Origin: Planctomycetota bacterium
Lineage (GTDB): Bacteria > Planctomycetota > Planctomycetia > Gemmatales > Gemmataceae
NCBI GenBank assembly: GCA_016191165.1
Contig: JACPPF010000145.1
Location: forward strand, 1 to 37,633
Reading direction: 5' to 3'
Length of the DNA: 37,633 nucleotides
Shown: positions 29,933-37,633 of the stretch, one piece after another
Layout of the letters: every line of letters begins with the position of its first letter
Position numbering within the stretch: the first letter of the stretch is position 1
The notes under the pieces: generated by a model
Seen by the model: only the letters and a program-made list of their open reading frames with translations
The model's database searches: none
Told to the model about the DNA's origin: nothing
Program-made: the position numbers and the translations under genes

Positions 29933-32900
29933 ATGCAAGCCCAGGGGTGAGCGCAGCGAACCCCCGGGATCCTGAACAAGGACCCCCTATCGTGTGGACA
30001 GCCAAACGAAGCCTGATCTTCGCCGCCGCTCTGCTCGTGGCCGTTAGTGGATATACCACCTACTACACGTTCCTGGGTATCATCGATGGCTTGCGTGCCC
30101 TGCCTGAGCCCTATCTACCCGATCCCAATCCAAAAAACTCAGGGCCACGAGAAACGCGACAGCAACCGCCGCAACAGGATGTCAAGCTCGAACAGGGCTT
30201 CGGCGCGGGCAGCCAGGAGTTGCAGCGGCCGCTTCGTTTGTGGTTGCCGGACAAGGGCGTCGCGTTTTCCGCAGGCGATTTTGCTCTCGACAAGGCTGGC
30301 CGTGTGCGCCTGGCGCCCTTCAGCGCCGCCTTTTTCCACAAGACCAAGAAGCCGGGCGAATACCCTGAAATCAGCACGATCAAGTGCGACGTCGCCATCC
30401 TCACGCTCGACCAGCCCGCGACTTCCTTCAGCGATCTGAACAATCGCAAAGTCATCGCGGTCGAGATGATGGGCAAACGGCCCGGCATCGTGCTGACCAA
30501 CAACCGCCGCACCGCGGGCAAACACGACGACATTGATGTTCTGGTCACCAATGGCAACCTCATCTACGAGGAACGCCGCAACATGATCTGGACGCCTGGC
30601 GTCGTCTGCCTTACCGATCATCAATCCAGGCCGCCCACGGTGATTCGCGGGACGGGTATGGAAATGAACCTGGCGAAGGACTCCGGGCCGAACGCCAAAC
30701 GCGTGCCCCGCCCGCGCCCCGCCCAATCGGGCAGCGAAGCCGGAAGCGTTGAGGTCATCCGGCTAAAGGCCGATGTGCAGATGCATTTTTGGGTCGATTC
30801 GCGTGCGGGGTTCCTGGGCGGCGCGCAGGATGGAAAAAAAGTCGTCCTGCCCGCGCCGTCGCCGCTGGCAGGCCGCAAGGCGATCCCGCCAGAAAAGGCA
30901 CAGATCCACATTCGCACCGGTGGGCCGTTCGTCTACGACCTGATCAAGGAATTCGCATGGTTTGAGAGCCCGCCGACGCGCGAAAGCAAGACGGGAAAAG
31001 GCCACGCCGATCCCGTCGCGCCCGATCAGGTCCATGTCGAGCGCCTGCAAAACACCCGGGGCAAGGAAACCCTCGATCAACTCATCTGCGATCGACTCGA
31101 ACTGCAATTCCGCCGCAAGGTCAATCCGCAAGCGCCCGCCGGTAATACCGTCAACACCGGCGGCGACAAGGAGATCGAAACCGCACACGCCACCAAGCGG
31201 GGCGGAAACTTCGTCACCGTCGCCCTCGAAAGCGAAAAAACCGAGGCCTACGGCGCCGAACTCCTCTACCGCGTCGGCGACAACACCACCGGCCCCATGA
31301 CCATCCTCAAGGGCGATCCGCAGCGCCCTTTGCGCGCAGGAAAAGACGGCCACAAGCTCGTCTGCAAGGAACTGCACCTCTTCGCCGCCAACAGCGTGGG
31401 CGAGGGACAGCGATTCTGGGCCAAGGGCCCGGGGCAAATTGATTTGCTCGACACCAAGCACGGCGACAAGCACGCCTACCCGACCCATGTACTCTGGAAA
31501 GACACCCTCGACGTCGTCACCGAAAAGGAAGGCGGACAGGTCTTCGACCTGATGAAAGTAGTCGGCGAGGCGTCGTTCATCGACGATCTGCAGAAACAAG
31601 AGTTACATGGCGATCAGATTTTCGTCTGGGTGAGGCAACTGCAAGAATCCGCGAAAAAAGTCAACGCCGTCGGTGGTGGCAAGCACGAACTCCACCGCGT
31701 CATCGCCAAGAACAAGGTCCGCGCCCGTTCGCCCGAGTTCATCATCCGCGAAGCCAGTCAACTCACCATGATCTTCCTGCCTGAACTCGCACGCAATGAA
31801 CGCCTCCCGGACACGATCATCACCAAGAGTCCAGCCGACCGGCCCAAGGGGCCGGCAGTCATTCCGCAGAATACGCCTGGCTCATTGCAAAAGGAAGAAA
31901 TAATTCCCAGGAACGTCGCCGTCCCCGTGGAGGGGAAAAAGCCACGCCAGCCAATCGAATTACAGGCGATCGACATCACGGCGACCATCTCGACCTTGGG
32001 AACCAAGAAACAACTTCAGGAACTCGTGGCCGAGGGAAATGTCTATGTCTTCCAGGCCGGCGAGAAACAGGGAGAAAAAGGCATCGATATCACGGGCCGA
32101 TTGCTGACGGTCAAGCAGACCGACCGCGGCGCGACCCTCGTCGTTTACGGCGAAAAGGACAAGCTTGCGCGCCTCGAAGTGGGCGACAGTATCATTGTAG
32201 GCCCGCGCGTCACGGTCAATCAGCCGGAAAATCGCGCCGACGTCGAAGGCCAGGGCGCCATGGAAATGCCCACCAACAAGAATCTCGATGGCACGGAAAC
32301 CTCCAAGAAAAACACGCGCATCCGCATCTACTGGAAGAAGAACATGACCTTCGACGGCAAGTACGCCATGTTCCAGGGCGGTGTCCAGGCTCACGAAATC
32401 GGCGCGCATTCCTACGTCCTGTGCGAGGTGCTGCACACCATCCTCGATCGAACCGTCATCTTCAAGGAAGGCGGGAAGGAAAACCAGAAGGCCAAAATCG
32501 ACCGTTTGATCTTCGACAAGAACGTTTTTGTGGACGACGCCAAGGTCGACGAGAAAAAGAAACTCGTCCAGCACGCCCGCGCTCAGGCGCGCCTGTTGGT
32601 CAATTTGCAAGATGGCCCGACGCGAATGACCGGCCCCGGGGAAGTCCGCATCCTGGCCAAAGGGAGCGCCCAGACCGAGTTAGCCCCGCCTGTGGGGCCC
32701 GGTAAAGGAACTGCTCCCAAGGCTCTCGAATGGAAACTCACTCACGTCAAGTTCCGCGACAGCATGATGGCCACCACCAACCCAGGCAGCAAAACCGCCA
32801 CCTTCTACGGAAAGAACGAAGGCGTTGAAGTATTTCACTTCCCAACCATCAAAATCGACGACAAGATGGACGCCGATCGCCCTCCCAAGGACGGACTCTA

Positions 32901-33201
32901 CTTACGCTGTGAGATCCTCAACGTCGATAGTCGGCAACGCGGCGATCGCACCGTCCAGACGATGATTGCCAAGAAAAACGTGAACTTCAAGACCGATCAA
33001 TACTTCGGACAGGCCGACATCGTCAAGTTCGACGAAAGCACCGACATCGTCATTCTCGAAGGTCTCAACGGCCGCGATGTGCAGCTTTTCCAGTGGGTCA
33101 ACGGCACAGCGCAACGGGCAACCGTCCAGACGACGAAAGTGCTGTACAACCGCCGAACCGGTGAGTTGAAGACGGACGGCGTGAAGTCGCTCACGAATTA
33201 A
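29929..33201 (+). CDS. large LptC/OstA-like membrane-anchored protein
   Basis: 1090 residues from ATG 29929, or 1069 from GTG 29992 (AAGGA at 9 bases); the second is plausible because the first 20 residues (NASPGVSAANPRD) come from a dispersed repeat. A signal anchor (SLIFAAALLVAVSGYTTYYT) is followed by a very long periplasmic region rich in beta strands. It contains repeated asymmetric segments such as GFGAGSQELQRPLRLWLPDK, LQELVAEGNVYVFQAGEKQG, ITGRLLTVKQTDRGATLVVY and KKNVNFKTDQYFGQADIVKF, the style of OstA/LptA jellyroll repeats (transport of LPS across the periplasm). Its position directly behind kdsC matches lptC in other bacteria. A planctomycete LPS-bridge protein combining LptC and LptA roles is inferred. 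Confidence 0.8.
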   Translation: MNASPGVSAANPRDPEQGPPIVWTAKRSLIFAAALLVAVSGYTTYYTFLGIIDGLRALPEPYLPDPNPKNSGPRETRQQPPQQDVKLEQGFGAGSQELQRPLRLWLPDKGVAFSAGDFALDKAGRVRLAPFSAAFFHKTKKPGEYPEISTIKCDVAILTLDQPATSFSDLNNRKVIAVEMMGKRPGIVLTNNRRTAGKHDDIDVLVTNGNLIYEERRNMIWTPGVVCLTDHQSRPPTVIRGTGMEMNLAKDSGPNAKRVPRPRPAQSGSEAGSVEVIRLKADVQMHFWVDSRAGFLGGAQDGKKVVLPAPSPLAGRKAIPPEKAQIHIRTGGPFVYDLIKEFAWFESPPTRESKTGKGHADPVAPDQVHVERLQNTRGKETLDQLICDRLELQFRRKVNPQAPAGNTVNTGGDKEIETAHATKRGGNFVTVALESEKTEAYGAELLYRVGDNTTGPMTILKGDPQRPLRAGKDGHKLVCKELHLFAANSVGEGQRFWAKGPGQIDLLDTKHGDKHAYPTHVLWKDTLDVVTEKEGGQVFDLMKVVGEASFIDDLQKQELHGDQIFVWVRQLQESAKKVNAVGGGKHELHRVIAKNKVRARSPEFIIREASQLTMIFLPELARNERLPDTIITKSPADRPKGPAVIPQNTPGSLQKEEIIPRNVAVPVEGKKPRQPIELQAIDITATISTLGTKKQLQELVAEGNVYVFQAGEKQGEKGIDITGRLLTVKQTDRGATLVVYGEKDKLARLEVGDSIIVGPRVTVNQPENRADVEGQGAMEMPTNKNLDGTETSKKNTRIRIYWKKNMTFDGKYAMFQGGVQAHEIGAHSYVLCEVLHTILDRTVIFKEGGKENQKAKIDRLIFDKNVFVDDAKVDEKKKLVQHARAQARLLVNLQDGPTRMTGPGEVRILAKGSAQTELAPPVGPGKGTAPKALEWKLTHVKFRDSMMATTNPGSKTATFYGKNEGVEVFHFPTIKIDDKMDADRPPKDGLYLRCEILNVDSRQRGDRTVQTMIAKKNVNFKTDQYFGQADIVKFDESTDIVILEGLNGRDVQLFQWVNGTAQRATVQTTKVLYNRRTGELKTDGVKSLTN

Positions 33202-33267
33202 ATTCCCATTTCTCAATTTCTGCCCACGATGCGGAATATTGTTGGGGCAGCCGACATGGGGTCCTCG

Positions 33268-33400
33268 TTTCTCGCCAAGACGCAAAGTACGCAAAGCGAG
33301 GCAAGAGAACGGAAGTACGAAGACCACAAGTAACGAGGAGCGGCGTCCAGTTGGTTCCCGGTCTTGAATTCCTTGGCGTCCTTGGCGTCTTTGCGAGAAA
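33268..33400. repeat. imperfect 39-bp inverted repeat, GACGCAAAG family
   Basis: 33268-33306 (TTTCTCGCCAAGACGCAAAG onwards) and 33362-33400 are reverse complements at about 30 of 39 positions, built of units like CAAGACGCAAAGTACGCAAAG; the 55-base centre is unrelated. It lies between the LptC/OstA-like gene and psuG (241-base convergent gap). Same family as 5003-5081. Confidence 0.75.
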
Positions 33401-33442
33401 TCTGGCACTGAGTTCTCGGTCGCCCGGCTCCAGCCTGGTTCG

Positions 33443-34348
33443 TCAGGCGCAAAATTCCCGCGCCACCTGCGCCGCGAGCCGGGCATTCGCGATCACCAAC
33501 GCGTGATTGGTCCGCAGCGTCTGCCCTTCCGTGATCTCGGCCAACCGATTGAGCAGGTAGGGCGTCAACTCTTTTCCACGCACGCCGACGCCCAGGGCGT
33601 TTTGCTCGGCTTCGGATAGTGCGTTGAGGAAGGCGTTGGGATCGAGAGCGGCATGTTTTTCGACTGGCTGGGCCAGGACGATGCCGCCGCCGCCCAGGTC
33701 CCAGTGGACCCGCATCAGGTGTGCGGCCTGGACCGGGTTGTCCACGCGTGCGGAAACCGCTTCGCCGGAGGAATGGACGTAGAAAGCGGGAAACTCGTTG
33801 GTCCCATAGCCAACGACAGGCACGCCGTGCGTTTCCAGGATTTCAAGCGTGCGCGGAATATCGAGGATGCTTTTCGCGCCGGCGCAGACGACCGTCACGG
33901 GCGTGCGGGCCAGTTCGACCAGGTCGGCGGAAATATCCCAGGGGTGCGTGTCGCGATGCGCTCCGCCGATGCCACCCGTGGCGAACAGCCGAATGCCCGC
34001 ACGAAAGGCCAACGCCATCGTGGCGGCAACCGTGGTGGCGGCCGTTTTGCCCAGCGCGATCACGGCGGCGAGGTCGCGGCGACTGGCCTTCTCGGCGCGA
34101 CCCGTCCGGGCAAGCACCTGCAACTCTTCCTCGCAAAGGCCAACCACAGGCCGGCCATCGATCACGGCAATCGTCGCGGGCACGACTCCCTCGGCGCGCA
34201 CCGCCGCCTCGGCTGCGAGGGCGGTCTCCAGGTTCGACGGCCAGGGCAGCCCGTGGGCGATCAGCGTCGATTCCAGCGCCACCACCGGCCGCCCTTGGCC
34301 CACCGCCTGGGCGACATCCGGGCGCACGATCAACTGGAGAGCATTCAT
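33443..34348 (-). CDS. psuG: pseudouridine-5'-phosphate glycosidase
   Basis: A 301-residue cytoplasmic enzyme that breaks pseudouridine-5'-phosphate into ribose-5-phosphate and uracil. Family signatures are VVALESTLIAHGLPWPSNLE near 22-41, ATGGIGGAHR near 123-132, ISADLVEL, CAGAKSILDI near 154-163 (the Lys is the expected nucleophile) and TNEFPAFYV. VRGKELTPYLLNRL follows near 258-271. The length is normal. The partner pseudouridine kinase psuK is not adjacent. The start codon has only a weak ribosome site (GGTGG). It diverges from the TIGR03067 gene. Confidence 0.95.
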   Translation of the reverse strand: MNALQLIVRPDVAQAVGQGRPVVALESTLIAHGLPWPSNLETALAAEAAVRAEGVVPATIAVIDGRPVVGLCEEELQVLARTGRAEKASRRDLAAVIALGKTAATTVAATMALAFRAGIRLFATGGIGGAHRDTHPWDISADLVELARTPVTVVCAGAKSILDIPRTLEILETHGVPVVGYGTNEFPAFYVHSSGEAVSARVDNPVQAAHLMRVHWDLGGGGIVLAQPVEKHAALDPNAFLNALSEAEQNALGVGVRGKELTPYLLNRLAEITEGQTLRTNHALVIANARLAAQVAREFCA

Positions 34349-34547
34349 CGATCCACCCCGGCACTTTACGTTGGCGCAATCTGGCGAACCCGCCTTGAAG
34401 TGATGAATGGAAGGTAATAGGCGGCGCGCGGCATGTCAAGAAAAAATGCGCGCGATCTACTTTTTTCCCTTCCGACCGCCAAAATAACGACGCCAGTTCA
34501 ACGAAGTATCAAAGTCGCTGTCGCATTTCTCAAACCAGGGAGCCTCC

Positions 34548-34988
34548 ATGAAAAAGCTTGGAATGGCGTCGTTCGCCGGGTGTCTGTTTGTGGTCCTTGC
34601 CGCCCAGGGCGGTGACGACGCGGCGCAGAAAAAAGAAAAGGCTGCGCTTCAGGGTGTCTGGAAAATCACCGTCTTCGAGACCCCCAAGGGCAAGGACTCG
34701 AACCTCGAAGGGGCCACGCTTGAGTTTGCCAAAGATGGTCAGAACATCGTCTTCACGAAGGGTGGTGAAGCGAAGAAAGGCAAATTCAAATTGAATCCCG
34801 CAGGCAAGCCGAAGGAGATCGACATTTCGCCCAGCGATGAGAACAAGACGTTTGAGGGAATCTATCAAATCAAGAAGGACACGCTCAGGATTTGCCTGTC
34901 AACCGACTCGGGCGATGGTCGGCCCAGCGAGTTTGCGATCAAGGATGGCAAGAAATACGTGCTCATCACGCTCGAGAAAACTAAATAA
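34548..34988 (+). CDS. TIGR03067 domain exported protein
   Basis: 146 residues: a signal peptide (MKKLGMASFAGCLFVVLAAQG, whose Cys 12 is not in a clear lipobox) and a single TIGR03067 domain, a lipocalin-like beta-barrel family expanded in planctomycetes, function unknown. Typical features are LQGVWKITVFET near 34-45, LEFAKDGQNIVF, GKFKLNPAGKPKEIDISPSD, FEGIYQIKKDTLRICL and PSEFAIKDGKKYVLITLEK. GGAG lies 6 bases before the ATG. It is convergent with the PKD gene, sharing a hairpin at 35001-35023. Confidence 0.93.
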   Translation: MKKLGMASFAGCLFVVLAAQGGDDAAQKKEKAALQGVWKITVFETPKGKDSNLEGATLEFAKDGQNIVFTKGGEAKKGKFKLNPAGKPKEIDISPSDENKTFEGIYQIKKDTLRICLSTDSGDGRPSEFAIKDGKKYVLITLEKTK

Positions 34989-35000
34989 TCGGCCGGGTGC

Positions 35001-35023
35001 GGGGCACGTGGTGAACGTGCCCC
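35001..35023. terminator. hairpin between convergent genes
   Basis: GGGGCACG (35001-35008), a 7-base loop and CGTGCCCC (35016-35023) form a perfect 8-bp stem midway between the stops of the TIGR03067 gene (34988) and the PKD gene (35034). There is no T-run on either side, so it is at best a weak two-way terminator. Confidence 0.45.
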
Positions 35024-35033
35024 CCCCGGATCC

Positions 35034-36419
35034 TTACGGTCGTTTCTTGAGCAAAGGATTGCGCTCGAAGCCCGTGCGGCGAATAATGGGACCAACCGGT
35101 TGAGGCGATACGATGGTGGGGTCCGGGATCACGCCGCCCTTGGCGGTCGCCACCTTGAGCAGGAAGCCGTCGGTCTGGGGTAGGGCGGTCACCAGGCACG
35201 CCTGGCCATTCAAGGCCACGCTGGCGTTGGTGGCTTCCGTACTGGTTTCCCAGACCTTGCGGCCGGCGTCCCAGAGTTCGAGTTTGACCTGTTTGCGCGC
35301 GACCTCCCAGCCGGCGTGCAGGGGTTGGAAGGGAATGCGGATGGCGCTGTTGAGATTGATGGCCATCATCATGGCGCCGCGATCGATCTTCTGCGCCGGC
35401 GCACGCCGTTCCAGCGTCGCTTTCACGTGGGCCAGCCACCGCGGCGGCAAGGTCTTGGGCTTCAGGAACCCACTGGGCTTCACCGCTTCGCCCGTCAACA
35501 CGATCTTGGTTTTCTCAGGCGCGATTTCGACCTTGGCATTGCGAACCGGGCCTTCCCCTTCTTGCTGGTTTACCAACTCGACGGCGACCACGGTCCACCC
35601 CGGCGACGCAGGCCGTTCCCGGCGAAACGAGGCCGTGTCGCCTTTGGAGTCGGGACGCCACCCGCATGGGATGCGCCACTCTTTTGTGGTGCGCTCCACT
35701 TTTACGGCATCGTAAACAACGCGCAACTTCGCCAACGGCGCTCGGGCATCGCCTGGGCTGATGGATACGACCTGCGTTTTCTCCACGACCTGTTTGCCGT
35801 TCACGGCTGCGAAGCGAACGGTGTAGGTCCCCTTTTCATTGAACATGAGATAGCGTTCCTGCACAGGAGCGGCGTCGAGGATTTCCGTGGGCCGACTGTC
35901 ACCATACGAGAGGATGCAGAAACCCGCGTTCTTGACCTTGCTGACGAGGCGAAAAACGGCGGGGGCCTGATTGGTCGGCGAAACTGAGGCAAGCTGGAAG
36001 GCCTCAAACTCCGGTTGCGACGGGCCGCCTCCTTCGGTTGCCGTGATTGAAACGGAGCGATCGCTGTCGTCGCCGAACAGGCTTTGCACGCTCAACTTGG
36101 TGGCATAGGTTCCGGGCCTGGGATAGACGTGCTTGACGATCTCCGTCTTGGGGTCAAAGGGTTCCAGGGCGCTACCGTCGCCGAAGTCCCACCAGCCCTG
36201 GACTGCGCCCGTCGTGCGGTTGTTGAAGGTGACCGTCAACCCCGAAATCTGGGTCGAAAAATTGGCGACCGGCTTGGCGGGTTTGATGGCACTATTGACG
36301 ACTGGCGTCAGGTACATGATAAAGGCGCCGGAAGCCAGCCCCAGGAGGCTGGTTACCGCGCCCTTGAGCCAGCCCGCAATGCGTCCTTTCGTTCCTGCTG
36401 ATTTCTCGTCGTCGGACAT
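35034..36419 (-). CDS. membrane-anchored PKD-domain protein
   Basis: 461 residues. A short cytoplasmic N-terminus (MSDDEKSAGTKGRIAGWLKG) is followed by one membrane helix (AVTSLLGLASGAFIMYLTPV) and an external part. Residues about 50-130 form a PKD domain (VTFNNRTT, then WWDFGDGS, then VKHVYPRPGTYATKLSVQS). Residues about 145-225 look like a second, degenerate PKD-type sandwich ending KGTYTVRFAAVNG. The remaining 230 residues are beta-rich with no recognised family. PKD domains mediate protein or carbohydrate contacts on the cell surface. AAGGAGG lies 8 bases before the ATG. It is a single-gene unit. Confidence 0.88.
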   Translation of the reverse strand: MSDDEKSAGTKGRIAGWLKGAVTSLLGLASGAFIMYLTPVVNSAIKPAKPVANFSTQISGLTVTFNNRTTGAVQGWWDFGDGSALEPFDPKTEIVKHVYPRPGTYATKLSVQSLFGDDSDRSVSITATEGGGPSQPEFEAFQLASVSPTNQAPAVFRLVSKVKNAGFCILSYGDSRPTEILDAAPVQERYLMFNEKGTYTVRFAAVNGKQVVEKTQVVSISPGDARAPLAKLRVVYDAVKVERTTKEWRIPCGWRPDSKGDTASFRRERPASPGWTVVAVELVNQQEGEGPVRNAKVEIAPEKTKIVLTGEAVKPSGFLKPKTLPPRWLAHVKATLERRAPAQKIDRGAMMMAINLNSAIRIPFQPLHAGWEVARKQVKLELWDAGRKVWETSTEATNASVALNGQACLVTALPQTDGFLLKVATAKGGVIPDPTIVSPQPVGPIIRRTGFERNPLLKKRP

Positions 36420-36554
36420 GGGTGGTCCTCCTTGACCGAATCTGGAAGTTCGTTGCGGATTCTATGCGAAAACCAAAGACGAAGTCGAGAGCAGTTTGGC
36501 GAATTGAAAACTGGGTACCGGGACTTCGAGCCACGGTCGAGAGCAGCAGGGGTT

Positions 36555-36711
36555 AGTGAAGAGTGGAAAGTGGAGGGTGGTGTCTCACTTTGCTTCGGCG
36601 CATGGTAGACCTCACGCTCCGCGTGAGGAATTCCTCACGCGGAGCGTGAGGTCTACCATCAAACTGAGACACTACCAAGTGGAGGGTAGTACCTACTCGC
36701 CACTCATCACT
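36555..36711. repeat. three-level nested inverted repeat with a perfect 58-bp palindrome
   Basis: The centre 36602-36659 is a perfect palindrome with no loop (29+29; left half begins ATGGTAGACCTCACGCTCCG, centre GAATTC). It is flanked by GTGTCTCA (36580-36587) and TGAGACAC (36665-36672). Outside that, AGTGAAGAGTGGAAAGT (36555-36571) and its reverse complement (36695-36711) match at 14 of 17. Direct repeats AGTGGAGGGTGGT and AGTGGAGGGTAGT (36569-36581, 36678-36690) bracket the inner part. It lies in the 416-base gap 36420-36835, in which nothing else was recognised beyond the ribosome site of the PKD gene. Confidence 0.9.
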
Positions 36712-36835
36712 CGCCACCGCTCCAGTAGAGTTGAGCAAGTCAGAGCACAACGCAATCTCAACGCCACGGCGACAAAAACTCAACCGCCTCAAAGTTGCAG
36801 CGCTTGACCGAAATCCCTTGCAAGTCCCCAGTCGC

Positions 36836-37309
36836 TCAATGTGGGAGACGTTCGGACGGGCAAATACAGAACGTCACGCAGTTTCCCGCTCGGTTGTAGC
36901 GGATCCAGGCGGCGTAACAGTGCATGAGGAGCAAACCGCGGCCGCTGGGGCGCTCCCGGTTGTCCGTGGCCGTCGCATTGGGAATTCGCGCGGGATCAAA
37001 CCCCGGTCCCTGGTCTTCCACTTCCACCAGGAAGTAGTCTGCCTCGACGAGATAGCGAACCTCCACGACCTTGGTAGGGTCGCATCGATGGCCATGCTTG
37101 ATGGCGTTGCAAATGGCTTCTTCCAGGACCAGGCGGGTGGCGAACAAATCCTTGCGTGAATAGCCCAGATCGGCCAACAAGGCCAACACCACATCGATAA
37201 CCCTGGCCATCTCGTCGAACGAAGAAAGACAATGAACCTGCCAGGCGTCCTGCCTCGGCGGGCCCAGATCAGGAATCATCCGACTCGGGTCTATACAGGA
37301 GATTCGCAT
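36836..37309 (-). CDS. RsbW-like serine-kinase/anti-sigma ATPase
   Basis: 157 residues with a GHKL ATPase domain of the HATPase_c_2 (anti-sigma regulatory factor) type: the N-box LVLEEAICNAIKHGH near 60-74, G1 box VEDQGPGFDP near 97-106 and G2 box RPSGRGLLLMHCYA near 120-133. Such proteins bind and phosphorylate anti-anti-sigma factors or hold sigma factors. No STAS protein or sigma gene adjoins it (the ECF gene is about 18 kb away). GGAGG lies 6 bases before the ATG. The 289-base divergent gap to the next gene holds no clear element apart from a short direct repeat. Confidence 0.9.
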   Translation of the reverse strand: MRISCIDPSRMIPDLGPPRQDAWQVHCLSSFDEMARVIDVVLALLADLGYSRKDLFATRLVLEEAICNAIKHGHRCDPTKVVEVRYLVEADYFLVEVEDQGPGFDPARIPNATATDNRERPSGRGLLLMHCYAAWIRYNRAGNCVTFCICPSERLPH

Positions 37310-37560
37310 CGCCAGCCTCCCAAAAAAACGGTGAGAGCGTGGAGCTTGCCGTCCCTGTAAGGATTTCCCTTTCCAAAGCTCGATTCAAAAATGTAGAAAC
37401 GTGTCATCGGTCTTGGGCGACCGGCGGGAATTATACCGCACGCGCCATGAAATAAGGCCTATCGCAGGAAACGCTGACAGGCACAGTTTCGGAGGCTCTG
37501 CACCAAGTTTGCTGATTTGGTCGGTGTCGCGTTAACTTGCTAAAGTAGCAGCTGGCCGCC

Positions 37561-37588
37561 CATCGTCAAGGATCACGCATCGTCAAGG
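37561..37588. repeat. short direct repeat CATCGTCAAGG
   Basis: CATCGTCAAGG occurs at 37561-37571 and again at 37578-37588 with a 17-base period. The second copy runs into the AAGGGGG ribosome site of the following gene. It may be a replication-slippage duplication. Confidence 0.6.
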
Positions 37589-37598
37589 GGGATTTGTC

Positions 37599-37633
37599 AT
37601 GTGCGAGCAGGACCAACTGGCTTTCTGGACCGA
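37599..37633 (+). CDS. start of a gene cut by the window edge
   Basis: ATG 37599 has a strong ribosome site (AAGGGGG, 7 bases upstream) and opens MCEQDQLAFWT before the window ends. Eleven codons are not enough to name a family. It is divergent from the RsbW-like gene. Confidence 0.6.
   Translation, partial: MCEQDQLAFWT

Noticed and set aside
1-37633. CRISPR array, tRNA, rRNA or prophage
   Set aside because: No regularly spaced direct repeats, cloverleaf-like segments with CCA-type ends, or phage structural genes were seen by eye; a tRNA or small RNA could still be missed without a covariance search.

Overview
The window looks like chromosomal DNA of a Gemmata-like planctomycete. The base composition is GC-rich by eye. 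The gene content is typical of that phylum: a DUF1549/DUF1553 cytochrome-type protein followed by a Tat-exported DUF1501 protein, two DUF1559 pseudopilin-like proteins, a TIGR03067 protein, an FHA-linked Ser/Thr kinase and VCBS/FG-GAP and PKD secreted proteins. No rRNA, tRNA, CRISPR array, transposase or prophage was recognised. The Rpn/PDDEXK_2 gene is the only mobile-type protein family present.

Layout. 1-1264: the 3' end of an unknown gene, then rfbA (dTDP-glucose synthesis). 1679-6171: DUF1549/1553 gene, DUF1501 gene and a leucine-rich-repeat/coiled-coil gene, all on + and the last two overlapping. 6298-9902: an M81 (MlrC-like) peptidase converging on an M32 carboxypeptidase and a small DUF4440 protein. 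10022-15000: Rpn-like nuclease, CstA-family carrier, YjbQ, FHA-kinase. 15211-18451: clpC with a good promoter, converging on an ECF-type sigma factor. 18670-24059: an accessory cluster of exported proteins. 24145-27848: a 54-residue membrane protein, an FG-GAP protein, an unknown small protein and an orphan adenine methyltransferase. 28230-33201: kdsD-kdsC-large LptC/OstA-like protein, a Kdo/lipopolysaccharide unit. 33443-37633: psuG, TIGR03067, PKD protein, RsbW-like ATPase and the first codons of one more gene.

The most unusual stretch is 18670-24059. Two DUF1559 genes with nearly identical 3' ends bracket a MauE-like membrane protein fused to DUF1573, a secreted 24-cysteine protein, a single-pass membrane protein and a second DUF1573 protein. 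MauE is known from maturation of the disulfide-rich light chain of methylamine dehydrogenase, so a dedicated disulfide-forming or Cys-rich-protein maturation system is a reasonable hypothesis. The second DUF1573 gene is interrupted by one in-frame UGA directly after a Cys codon. That UGA is followed at SECIS distance by a perfect short hairpin with a G-first loop, so it is either a selenocysteine codon or a nonsense mutation. Two other apparent lesions in the cluster (a frameshift at an A7 run and a lost first membrane helix in MauE) mean decay is a serious alternative.

The second theme is repeats. At least five families of short inverted-repeat elements sit in nearly every intergenic gap, and three have become coding sequence: inside the M32 carboxypeptidase, at the N-terminus of the LRR protein and at the N-terminus of the LptC/OstA-like protein. 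A perfect 58-bp palindrome nested in two outer inverted repeats lies at 36555-36711.
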